In this document: positions 7,171 through 13,628 of the stretch, in pieces
Position numbering within the stretch: the stretch's first letter is position 1
Layout: each line of letters begins with the position of its first letter
Assembly (NCBI GenBank): GCA_034717495.1
Contig: JAYELL010000079.1
Span: 1 to 32,711 of the forward strand
Direction of reading: 5' to 3'
Length of the DNA stretch: 32,711 nt
DNA from: Chloroflexota bacterium
Lineage (GTDB): Bacteria; Chloroflexota; Anaerolineae; JAAEKA01
The notes under the pieces: generated by a model
The model's database searches: none
Told to the model about the DNA's origin: nothing
The model's input: the letters and a program-made list of their open reading frames with translations, nothing else
Position numbers and translations under genes: made by a program

Positions 7171-8046
7171 ATGACAACTCGATCGCAACACATCATCCTC
7201 TTCGTCACACTACTTGTTGGGACGATCGTTTTTTCAGCTTGTGTCGCGCCGGTGCCTCAGGGAGCACCCCAGACTGTAAATCCGGCCGCGCAATCAGCGG
7301 ATGGCCCGGTAGCATCCGCGGAAACCGTCAACCTGGACGCGCTGCCGGATGTGGCGCCATCCACTGGCCCTATCGAAACCTGGACAAACCCGGTCGACGG
7401 GACGGTCTATGTGCTTGTGCCGGCCGGCGAGTTTCTCATGGGCAGTACAGATGCCGATCCCTGGGCCGGACCTGGGGAAAAACCGCAGCAAACTGTCGAT
7501 CTGGGCGAATTCTGGATCATGCAGACCAAGGTGACCAATGGCCAGTATAACCGCTGCATGGAAGAAGGGGCCTGCACGGAGCCCCGGGGTGATCGTTGGA
7601 ATGATCCTGCCTTCGCTGATCATCCCGTGGTGCGGGTCGACTTGAATCAGGCCATGGTGTACGCGGACTGGGTGGGCGGACGTCTTCCTACGGAAGAGGA
7701 ATGGGAGAAGGCCTGCCGGGGCACAGATGGTCGTCTTTTTCCCTGGGGGAATGAGTATCCTGACGCCGAATTGCTGAACTTCGTCGCCAGTGTGGATGAC
7801 ACGACGCCGGTGCAGGCATATTCTCCCCAGGGGGACAGCCCCTACGGTGTCATCGACATGTCGGGCAACGTGTGGGAGTGGACCGACTCGATGTGGGACG
7901 ATGGGCTGGATTGGCGCGTGTTGCGGGGCGGCGACTACAACAGCGACGTCACCAGCGTGCGCTGCGCCTGGGCCTTTAACCGGGGCAATCCCGAGGTAAG
8001 GTTCGGTGACATTGGTTTCCGGGTTTTGGTTCCGGCGACGCCGTAG
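7171..8046 (+). CDS. Lipoprotein with a SUMF1/FGE-type domain, probably non-catalytic
   Basis: A 291-residue exported protein. A signal peptide (LFVTLLVGTIVFSAC) ends in a probable lipobox cysteine followed by a Pro/Ala/Gln-rich linker. From about residue 75 it matches the formylglycine-generating enzyme fold: VPAGEFLMGSTDADPW, then TKVTNGQYNRCM, GGRLPTEEEWEKACRG, FPWGNEYPD, YGVIDMSGNVWEWTDS and VLRGGDYNSD. True FGE enzymes have two close cysteines in the segment after the RGGS-type motif. Here that stretch reads DYNSDVTSVRCAW, leaving only the later structural-type Cys, so sulfatase activation is unlikely and a binding role is more plausible. The ATG at 7171 has AAGGAG at 7161-7166; an upstream in-frame ATG at 7147 would precede that SD. 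Confidence 0.88.
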   Translation: MTTRSQHIILFVTLLVGTIVFSACVAPVPQGAPQTVNPAAQSADGPVASAETVNLDALPDVAPSTGPIETWTNPVDGTVYVLVPAGEFLMGSTDADPWAGPGEKPQQTVDLGEFWIMQTKVTNGQYNRCMEEGACTEPRGDRWNDPAFADHPVVRVDLNQAMVYADWVGGRLPTEEEWEKACRGTDGRLFPWGNEYPDAELLNFVASVDDTTPVQAYSPQGDSPYGVIDMSGNVWEWTDSMWDDGLDWRVLRGGDYNSDVTSVRCAWAFNRGNPEVRFGDIGFRVLVPATP

Positions 8047-8066
8047 GACAGAGAAACACGGTCCTT

Positions 8067-8639
8067 ATGATCATCATCAACGACTACAATCCGGCATGGC
8101 CGGAGGAATTTGAGGCCCTGCGACCCTCCCTTTTGGAGATCCTGCGGCCTTTTGCGCTGCGGGTCGATCATATCGGATCGACGTCGGTGCCTGGTCTGGG
8201 TGCGAAAGATATCATCGATATCCAGGTGACCGTTCGGGAGCTTACGCCCGAAGTCAGGCAGCGACTGGTCGATGCGGGCTATCACTGGTTTGAAGCCTAC
8301 ACCCACGATCACGTGCCCCTGGGCGAAGATGATGATCCCAGGTTATGGGCCAAGTTTACTTTCGGCCAGCCTCCTGGACATCGTCGCAGCAATGTGCACG
8401 TGCGTGTGCGGGGAAACCCAAATCAGCGCTATGCTTTGCTGTTTCGCGATTACCTGCGTGCTCATCCAAACTCGGCCAGGACCGTCGAGCTTATCAAGCG
8501 GGAACTGGTAAAACGGCATGCCGAGGATGAGGATGCCTACTACGACATCAAGGATCCGGTGTACGACCTGATCTGGGATGCGGCCCAGGACTGGGCCAGG
8601 CAGACCGGTTGGACGCAGGCGGGGGTGCGCCACGGGTGA
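8067..8639 (+). CDS. GrpB/UPF0157 family protein (nucleotidyltransferase fold)
   Basis: A 190-residue cytoplasmic protein of the GrpB (UPF0157) family, which adopts a nucleotidyltransferase-like fold. Its biochemical role is not established. Family signatures are visible: the start IIINDYNPAWPEEFEALRP, the core HIGSTSVPGLGAKDIIDIQV, and RSNVHVRVRGNPNQRYALLFRDYLRAHP, with a C-terminal YDLIWDAAQDWARQTGW. It starts 20 bases after the lipoprotein gene in the same direction and may be co-transcribed. No clear SD precedes the ATG. The promoter of tRNA-Arg starts 3 bases after its stop. Confidence 0.9.
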   Translation: MIIINDYNPAWPEEFEALRPSLLEILRPFALRVDHIGSTSVPGLGAKDIIDIQVTVRELTPEVRQRLVDAGYHWFEAYTHDHVPLGEDDDPRLWAKFTFGQPPGHRRSNVHVRVRGNPNQRYALLFRDYLRAHPNSARTVELIKRELVKRHAEDEDAYYDIKDPVYDLIWDAAQDWARQTGWTQAGVRHG

Positions 8640-8642
8640 ATC

Positions 8643-8671
8643 TGGACAGGAGACTCGAACGCGAGTAAAAT
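8643..8671 (+). promoter_or_regulatory. Promoter of tRNA-Arg
   Basis: TGGACA (8643-8648), 17-bp spacer, TAAAAT (8666-8671), ending 19 bases before the mature tRNA 5' end. Confidence 0.75.
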
Positions 8672-8690
8672 GCACAGGGTTGGGAAACAC

Positions 8691-8763
8691 GCCCCCGTAG
8701 CTCAATGGACAGAGCGCCGGACTTCGAATCCGTAGGTTGCAAGTTCGAATCTTGCCGGGGGTA
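8691..8763 (+). tRNA. tRNA-Arg (anticodon TCG)
   Basis: The 73 bases form a cloverleaf: acceptor GCCCCCG/CGGGGGT (G-U at the first pair), D-arm GCTC..GAGC, anticodon stem CCGGA/TCCGT with loop CTTCGAA, and T-arm GCAAG-TTCGAAT-CTTGC. The anticodon is TCG, reading the arginine codon CGA. The outermost anticodon-stem pair is a C-U mismatch. CCA is not encoded, so CCA-adding enzyme is needed, in contrast to the tRNA-Pro at 596. Confidence 0.95.
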
Positions 8764-8776
8764 CACGAACCATCAG

Positions 8777-8813
8777 GACGATCGGAAAGCGCCAGGGCTT
8801 CCGGTCGTCTTTT
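8777..8813 (+). terminator. Intrinsic terminator of tRNA-Arg
   Basis: An 11-bp stem (8777-8787 with 8799-8809, one G-U pair) is followed by TTTTC. Its T-run overlaps the -35 region of the next promoter. Confidence 0.85.
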
Positions 8814-8838
8814 CATTGTCTGGAGAGTGTGGTATCAT
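8810..8838 (+). promoter_or_regulatory. Probable promoter of the leader ORF and anchored-protein gene
   Basis: TTTTCA (8810-8815), 17-bp spacer, TATCAT (8833-8838). A start near 8845 would give about 150 bases before the small ORF at 8997 and 245 before the main gene at 9090. Confidence 0.5.
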
Positions 8839-8996
8839 AGCCCCAACGGGCAATGGCCCGATTGGCCGCGGCTGACGAGGGGAGCGGCCAATCTGACGGA
8901 TGGTTTGGTGCCGAGGTACGAAGGGCAGTTGCCCGGTCTGCTTCAGTATCGAACCGGTTGAATTCTACTCAAACAACCAATCGAAAGGGGGTGACC

Positions 8997-9059
8997 ATGA
9001 ACAGACCATGCGCGTACATTCGCGCCGTCGGCCGGTCCGTATCAATCTTAATCCAGTGA
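8997..9059 (+). CDS. Possible 20-residue leader peptide
   Basis: A short ORF (ATG at 8997, TGA at 9057-9059) encodes MNRPCAYIRAVGRSVSILIQ. It is preceded by AAAGGGGGTG, only one base off the ideal anti-16S complement AAAGGAGGTG and correctly spaced. It is one of the best ribosome-binding sites in the window although the ORF is tiny. It ends 30 bases before the start of the secreted-protein gene at 9090, so it could be a translated leader or a translational-coupling element. Composition shows no run of one amino acid typical of attenuation peptides, so function is unknown. Confidence 0.4.
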   Translation: MNRPCAYIRAVGRSVSILIQ

Positions 9060-9089
9060 GGCGATTCATTCGCCAGGGGGGAATTCCAG

Positions 9090-10196
9090 ATGTACCGAAA
9101 AACCATCATTCTGCTGATGGCTGTCGCGCTTATGGCCGCAACGAGCCTGCTTTCACTGCCGGTTCACAGCCAGACAACACTATCCGCCGGAGATATCGCC
9201 ATCGTCGGCGCCAATTTCGACAATCCAGATGAGTTCGCGTTTATGCTGCTCGAAAACGTGAGCGCGGGCACCGAGATCAAGTTTACCGATAGAGGCTGGA
9301 CCGCCGCCGGAAGCTTCCGGCCCGGCGAGGGAGTCATTATCTGGACTGCCAGCTTCAACCGCCAGGCCGGCGAGGTCGTCCTTTTCACCGATCCACCTTC
9401 GGGTGAGTTCGGCGAGGAAGGTAGCTTCGCCCTTTCTTCAACGGGAGACCAAATCCTTGCCTACATGGGTCCTGACGATGCTGCCCTGTTTCTCTATGGG
9501 TTCAACAGCCAGGACACCGGCTGGCAGCCAGATGCTACCAGCTCCAACGAATCTGCCCTGCCGGCGGGACTGGTCGAGGGTACCACCGCAGTGGCTCTGG
9601 ACGAGATCGACAACGCCGTCTGGAACTGCAATGCCGCGTCGTTGGTCAACGCCGTGCTGGCCTCGGTGGGGGATCCGGCCAACTGGACGGGCAGTAACAC
9701 AGAACGACAGGCCATGCCGGTCACTGAGCTGTGCGTTTCATTGCCTCTGGCGGTGACCTTGACAAGCTTCACAGCCAGCGCCCGCGCCGATCACGTCCTC
9801 GTCGCCTGGGAGACCCTCAGCGAGCTCAATAACGCCGGGTTCAACCTCTATCGCAGTGCAACGCCTGAGGCCCCGGAAACGCTACTGGCCACGGTACCCT
9901 CGCAGGCGCCGGGCGGCTCGCAAGGCGCCACTTATCAGTTTCAGGATTTCGACGTTATACCGGGTCAAACCTATTGGTACTGGCTGGAGAGCATCGCCGT
10001 CACCGGGGCGATGACCTTGCATGGCCCCGTCAGCGTGCTCTTTCAGGCGCCGGCTGCCGTGACACTGGGCGGATTCCAGGCGGACCAGTCGAACCCATCT
10101 CCTGGAACCCGCTGGTTGCCAGTCCTGATTGGCCTGATGCTGTTCTCCGCTGTTGGCTGGCCTGTCGCCGGTCGGGCCCTGGAGCGACGGTTGTAG
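9090..10196 (+). CDS. Secreted, membrane-anchored beta-sandwich protein (lamin-tail-like plus FN3-like)
   Basis: A 368-residue exported protein with no identifiable catalytic motif. Residues 1-28 form a signal peptide (LLMAVALMAATSLLSLPVHS). Residues about 29-215 (GDIAIVGANFDNPDEFAFML, KFTDRGW, GEVVLFTDPP) resemble lamin-tail-like domains of extracellular bacterial proteins. Residues about 225-330 are FN3-like, starting LPLAVTLTSFTASARADHVL and including NNAGFNLYRSATPE, which are recurrent in Chloroflexota surface proteins. A C-terminal hydrophobic helix (LPVLIGLMLFSAVGW) followed by RALERRL suggests anchoring to the membrane; no PEP-CTERM or LPXTG motif is seen. The ATG at 9090 has a GGGGGGA SD. 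Two long hairpins follow the stop. Confidence 0.75.
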   Translation: MYRKTIILLMAVALMAATSLLSLPVHSQTTLSAGDIAIVGANFDNPDEFAFMLLENVSAGTEIKFTDRGWTAAGSFRPGEGVIIWTASFNRQAGEVVLFTDPPSGEFGEEGSFALSSTGDQILAYMGPDDAALFLYGFNSQDTGWQPDATSSNESALPAGLVEGTTAVALDEIDNAVWNCNAASLVNAVLASVGDPANWTGSNTERQAMPVTELCVSLPLAVTLTSFTASARADHVLVAWETLSELNNAGFNLYRSATPEAPETLLATVPSQAPGGSQGATYQFQDFDVIPGQTYWYWLESIAVTGAMTLHGPVSVLFQAPAAVTLGGFQADQSNPSPGTRWLPVLIGLMLFSAVGWPVAGRALERRL

Positions 10197-10204
10197 TAGT
10201 CACC

Positions 10205-10237
10205 GCAGATGGCCGACGAACAGTGTTGGCCATCTGC
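10205..10237. terminator. Hairpin after the anchored-protein gene
   Basis: A perfect 10-bp stem (10205-10214 with 10228-10237, GCAGATGGCC/GGCCATCTGC) and 13-base loop, starting 8 bases after the stop codon. There is no U-tract, so it may be a Rho-type or mRNA-stabilising structure. Confidence 0.5.
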
Positions 10238-10240
10238 TAC

Positions 10241-10273
10241 CCGGAGGCCGGCGCGAACCGCGCCGGCCTCCGG
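10241..10273. terminator. Second, very stable hairpin
   Basis: A perfect 15-bp GC-rich stem (10241-10255 with 10259-10273) closed by a 3-base AAC loop, only 3 bases after the preceding hairpin. It lacks a T-run on either strand. The tandem arrangement suggests transcript end formation or protection of the 3' end. Confidence 0.55.
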
Positions 10274-10546
10274 CCCTTCGTCCATCCTATCAGGATTTCG
10301 CAGGCAGTGAGGAAACAGACTCACACGAGGGACATCCGTCATCACCGTCCCACCTCCGCCGTGCGCACGGTCGCTACCCAGCGGACAGTTTTGGCTGCAG
10401 GGTCCGTTACCTCAACAGTGAACGAGTCGCCGATCAATTTGATAGGAAGACATTCAGGCAAACGGGCACGTCTGCTTCGAAATATACCCTGCAGCCGTCA
10501 GATGATCGGCGCTCAAATTGGAATTGCTGCTGAAGCCCCCACCCAT
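10274..10546. other. Spacer without recognisable gene
   Basis: This stretch lies between the tandem hairpins and the promoter of the zinc-ribbon gene. Open frames on both strands exist but show no motif, good start context or codon pattern like the neighbours. I see no repeat or RNA fold here that I can support. Confidence 0.5.
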
Positions 10547-10576
10547 TTTACCAACGGGCACCGATTATGGTATCAT
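10547..10576 (+). promoter_or_regulatory. Probable promoter of the zinc-ribbon gene
   Basis: TTTACC (10547-10552), 18-bp spacer, TATCAT (10571-10576). The -10 ends only 19 bases before the ATG, implying a leader of about 13 bases that still includes GAGGTGA. Confidence 0.5.
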
Positions 10577-10595
10577 GGGCTTGAAGAGGTGAATT

Positions 10596-10808
10596 ATGCC
10601 TGATTGCCCTAATTGCGGAACCTGGAACCCCGACGATAAAAACGTCTGTTGGCGCTGCCAGACTGAGTTGCCCACGCCTAAGCAGGAGAAAAAGCGCACC
10701 ACCAGACGGATTGCTGGATTGCCCCTATGGACCTGGGTTATCTTGGTCCTGTTCTTCATCCTGTTCGTGTCCGGTCAGTGCTTCATGCCGGCATTATTTG
10801 GCGGATAA
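10596..10808 (+). CDS. Small zinc-ribbon membrane protein
   Basis: A 70-residue protein of unknown role. Residues 4-22 hold a zinc ribbon with paired cysteines (CPNCGTWNPDDKNVCWRCQ, i.e. CxxC-x11-CxxC). A Lys/Arg/Thr-rich linker follows (PKQEKKRTTRRIAG), then one membrane helix (WTWVILVLFFILFVSG) near the C-terminus. The topology suggests a cytoplasmic zinc ribbon tethered to the membrane. The SD GAAGAGGTGA precedes the ATG. It is immediately followed by the heptamer repeat tract. Confidence 0.85.
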   Translation: MPDCPNCGTWNPDDKNVCWRCQTELPTPKQEKKRTTRRIAGLPLWTWVILVLFFILFVSGQCFMPALFGG

Positions 10809-10813
10809 GTCCC

Positions 10814-11046
10814 CGACCGCTGACCACCGACCGCCGTCCTCTGGCCGCCGTCTGCCGTCCGTCGTCCGCGGTCTTCTGACTACCGACCGCCGACCACCGA
10901 CCGCGGACCGCCGCTTCCGTCCTCTGGCCGCCGTCTGCCGTCCGTCGTCTGCGGTCTTCTGGAAGCCGTCCGTCGTCTGCGGTCTTCTGGAAGCCGTCCG
11001 TCGTCTGCGGTCTTCTGGAAGCCGTCCGTCATCTGCCGTCTTCTGG
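10814..11046. repeat. Heptanucleotide-period repeat tract with a 28-bp higher-order unit
   Basis: The tract is built of degenerate 7-mers (CGACCGC, TGACCAC, CGACCGC, CGTCCTC, TGGCCGC, CGTCTGC and similar) in nearly unbroken phase. At its right end four 7-mers form a 28-bp unit repeated exactly three times (10944-10971, 10972-10999, 11000-11027) plus a diverged partial copy to about 11046. The block starting at about 10841 is repeated at about 10919. ORFs running through it on both strands are by-products of the periodicity. It resembles short tandemly repeated sequences of cyanobacteria and other environmental bacteria. Confidence 0.9.
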
Positions 11047-11075
11047 CCGCGGTGAGCCCCAGGCAAGAAAAACCC

Positions 11076-11549
11076 ATGGAAAAGAGCACGGATATCCAGG
11101 TCTTCTGGAAGACATTTCTGAACTCATTGCCCGCGGATCAGCGGCCTGCCGGCATGCCCGAGGCCTGGCATTTCGGCGACAACCCGGCGCTGGCAGATGA
11201 ATTACTCGATCTGGTGATGGACGGTGTGAAAACGGCGACCTGCGGCAGTCTCTGGCAATATGAAGCGGAAGGGGAAAAGATCCCCGAACCGGGCGAACTG
11301 AGCATCATTCTCGACGGTGCAGGAACGCCCGCCTGTGTAGTCGAAACCACCGAAGTGGAGATCAAGCCCTACGAGCAGGTCGATGCTGGCTTTGCCTTTA
11401 ACGAAGGCGAGGGGGACCGTTCGTTGGCCTATTGGCGAGCGGTTCACTGGCGCTTTTTCAGCCGCACCCTGCCAAAGATCGGACGCCAGCCCGTTGAAAC
11501 AATGCCGTTGGTCTGCGAACGGTTTCGGGTCGTATTTCCCCGGCAATAG
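11076..11549 (+). CDS. ASCH domain protein
   Basis: A 157-residue cytoplasmic protein with an ASCH domain, a PUA-like beta-barrel thought to bind RNA or nucleosides; some members hydrolyse N4-acetylcytidine. Visible family features are the GVKTATCGSLWQYEAEGE segment (the GxKxxT motif), PEPGELSIILDGAGTPACVV, and a late EGDRSLAYWRAVHWRFF segment. The start at 11076 is chosen because MEKSTDIQVFW begins the conserved region; an in-frame GTG at 11052 overlaps the repeat tract. The SD (AGGCAAG) is weak. Only 30 bases separate the repeat tract from this start. Confidence 0.85.
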   Translation: MEKSTDIQVFWKTFLNSLPADQRPAGMPEAWHFGDNPALADELLDLVMDGVKTATCGSLWQYEAEGEKIPEPGELSIILDGAGTPACVVETTEVEIKPYEQVDAGFAFNEGEGDRSLAYWRAVHWRFFSRTLPKIGRQPVETMPLVCERFRVVFPRQ

Positions 11550-11652
11550 CGGGCCTTGGCAACCAACTTCCAGCAAGTTCAGAGCATTGCGCCAGATTTG
11601 GTTCATGCCCGGTCGAACCGTTCGACGTCGTTATCGGTGTTATCAGATGTCT

Positions 11653-11682
11653 ATGACGTCCGCTGGTAGATCTGGGTACACT
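11653..11682 (+). promoter_or_regulatory. Possible promoter of the DUF418 gene
   Basis: ATGACG (11653-11658), 18-bp spacer, TACACT (11677-11682). The -10 ends 10 bases before the ATG at 11693, so a transcript from here would be almost leaderless. Confidence 0.35.
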
Positions 11683-11692
11683 TGATTGAAGC

Positions 11693-12925
11693 ATGATTGA
11701 CGCCCCCGCCATTTCGCCCGCAATCCCGGAGGTCTCTGTTGCCCTCGGCCCGGTGGCGCCCTCGCGGCGCATCGAGTCGGTAGACATCCTGCGCGGCATT
11801 GCCATCCTGGGCATCTTCCTGGTCAATATGCTCTCCTACTCTGGTTTCCGGCAGCCCTTCGAGCAGATGACTCTCGTGGACAAGTCGGTCAATGTGCTGA
11901 TCAAATTCCTTGCGCAGGCCAAGTTCTATCCACTCTTTTCCCTCCTGTTCGGTTGGGGCATGGCAGTTCAGATGGAACGGGCTGCGGCCAGGGGAATGCC
12001 GTTCGTACCATTCTATCTGCGGCGTATGATCTCACTGCTGCTGATCGGCCTGGTGCACGCCATCCTGATCTGGCACGGCGATATCCTGGTGACCTATGCC
12101 TTGCTCGGAATCCCCCTGCTGCTCTTCCGCAAGGCACCCGATCGGGTCATCCTGCTTGCAGTGATCATCTGCATGCTGGTGCCGGTTCTCATCAGTACAC
12201 CGGGGCCTGGCGGGGAATTTCGTACCGCCTACACCGAGGCGGCAGCGCCCCTGCGGGAGGAGATGATCGCAGGTAAACGATTGAATGTCTTCAGCACCGG
12301 GAGCTATCCCGAGGCGGTCCTCCAGCGGAGCAAGCAAGTGCGCTTCAGCTATGCCATGTCGCTTTACTGGGCCACCCATGTGTTTGGCATGATGCTGGTG
12401 GGACTCTGGGTGGGTCGTAAGGGAATCCTGCAGGATATACCGCGCTACCGGCCCGCGCTGAAAAAGGTGATGTGGGGAAGTCTCGCCGTCGGGATCGTGC
12501 TAAATATATTCTGGGTGTGGGCGACAGTCAATCCCGACCTGGTGTCCGGCGACCTGCATGATCTGGCAACCCGCGGCGTGCGAACCATTGGCGGTCCGGC
12601 GCTTACCCTCTTCTACCTGACTGCCGTGGTGTTGATCGCCGACCGGGCGGCATGGAACGAGCAGTTGTCCGGTCTGGCCGCGGCCGGGCGAATGACCCTG
12701 ACCAACTACCTGCTTCAGTCGGTCATCTGCACCTTGATCTTCTACGGCTACGGCCTGGGCGCCTTCGGTGACATGGGGCCGTTTCTGACCCTGCTGCTGA
12801 CCTTGCTGATCTTCCGGTTTCAGATCGCCTTCAGTGTCTGGTGGCTGCACCGCTACCGTTTCGGGCCTGCCGAGTGGCTTTGGCGCAGCATGAGTTACGG
12901 GAAACTTCAGCCGATGCAGGCCTGA
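11693..12925 (+). CDS. DUF418 (YeiB-family) polytopic membrane protein
   Basis: A 410-residue inner-membrane protein. After a short Pro/Ala-rich start comes the family signature RRIESVDILRGIAILGIFLV, with about nine to ten hydrophobic helices. FYPLFSLLFGWGMAVQMERA is also typical of the N-terminal half. The C-terminal DUF418 part contains the pattern AAAGRMTLTNYLLQSVICTL and ends WWLHRYRFGPAEWLWRSMSYG. Members are thought to act in transport or acyl transfer, but no activity is established. No clear SD precedes the ATG. Its stop is only 7 bases from the stop of the convergent response regulator, so no separate terminator fits between them. Confidence 0.92.
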   Translation: MIDAPAISPAIPEVSVALGPVAPSRRIESVDILRGIAILGIFLVNMLSYSGFRQPFEQMTLVDKSVNVLIKFLAQAKFYPLFSLLFGWGMAVQMERAAARGMPFVPFYLRRMISLLLIGLVHAILIWHGDILVTYALLGIPLLLFRKAPDRVILLAVIICMLVPVLISTPGPGGEFRTAYTEAAAPLREEMIAGKRLNVFSTGSYPEAVLQRSKQVRFSYAMSLYWATHVFGMMLVGLWVGRKGILQDIPRYRPALKKVMWGSLAVGIVLNIFWVWATVNPDLVSGDLHDLATRGVRTIGGPALTLFYLTAVVLIADRAAWNEQLSGLAAAGRMTLTNYLLQSVICTLIFYGYGLGAFGDMGPFLTLLLTLLIFRFQIAFSVWWLHRYRFGPAEWLWRSMSYGKLQPMQA

Positions 12926-12932
12926 TTTGCGG

Positions 12933-13604
12933 CTAGAGTTCCTCCGTTAATAATCCCCGGCGTGCAGCCACAGCGATGGCCGCGGCGCGCGAATCTACTC
13001 CCAGCCGGTTGAAGATACTGGTGACATGGGCCTTCACGGTGCGCTCGGTGATTCCCAGACTCCGTGCGATTTCCTTGTTGCGTTCTCCCCTGGCGATCTC
13101 CTGGAGCACCTGCAATTCGCGGTCAGTGAGGGTTGTCGCGCCGCGCGTCGTTGAGACAGGTGCAGCCACCGGCTGGGTGTGGGTCAGCAATCTTTCGACG
13201 ATATCCTGTGTGAGCAGCGTTTCGCCGCGGGAGGCGGCCCGGATGGCACCGATCAGGGTTTCACGGGTGGTGTCCTTGAGCAGATAACCTCGTGCGCCTG
13301 CCCTCAACCCGCTCAGGATCAGATCATCCTCGTCGAAAGTTGTCAAGATGAGCACCGCGATGTGGGGATGTTCAGCCTGAAGTTGCTCGATGGCTGTCAG
13401 TCCATCCATGCCGGGCATTCTCAAATCCATCAGAATCACGTCAGGGCTTTTGGCGGCAGCCAGGCGAAGGGCTTCGGAGCCATCGCTGGCTTCGCCAACA
13501 ATTTCGATGCCCTCTGCCGTCTCCAGAATGAGACGTAACCCCTCCCTCACTATCAGGTGGTCGTCGGTAATCAGAACGTTGATGTTTTGGCCGGTTTCCG
13601 CCAT
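12933..13604 (-). CDS. NarL/LuxR-family response regulator
   Basis: A 223-residue DNA-binding response regulator. The receiver domain (about 8-125) has the acidic pair in ITDDH, phospho-acceptor D60 (VILMDLRMPGMDG), the Thr of LILTTF, and K110 in GYLLKD. A short Pro/Thr-rich linker leads to a LuxR-type HTH (about 155-215): LTDRELQVLQEIARGERNKE then ITERTVKAHVTSIFNRLGVD. It lies 24 bases downstream of the cognate-looking kinase gene in the same direction and is surely co-transcribed. Divergent ABC exporter genes next to the pair are the likely targets. Confidence 0.95.
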   Translation of the reverse strand: MAETGQNINVLITDDHLIVREGLRLILETAEGIEIVGEASDGSEALRLAAAKSPDVILMDLRMPGMDGLTAIEQLQAEHPHIAVLILTTFDEDDLILSGLRAGARGYLLKDTTRETLIGAIRAASRGETLLTQDIVERLLTHTQPVAAPVSTTRGATTLTDRELQVLQEIARGERNKEIARSLGITERTVKAHVTSIFNRLGVDSRAAAIAVAARRGLLTEEL

Positions 13605-13628
13605 GGCTACTCTTTCGAAAGTCGACTT

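Noticed and set aside
9974-10603. 209-residue plus-strand ORF overlapping the surface-protein gene and spacer
   Set aside because: It is out of frame with the recognised gene, crosses the tandem hairpins, and has no SD or domain.
10944-11027. 28-bp direct repeats as a CRISPR array
   Set aside because: The units are contiguous with no spacers and are themselves made of 7-mers; no cas genes are present.
10794-11089. ORFs on both strands through the heptamer tract
   Set aside because: They are open only because 7-bp periodic GC-rich DNA lacks stop codons; the peptides are low-complexity Arg/Pro/Ser repeats without start signals.
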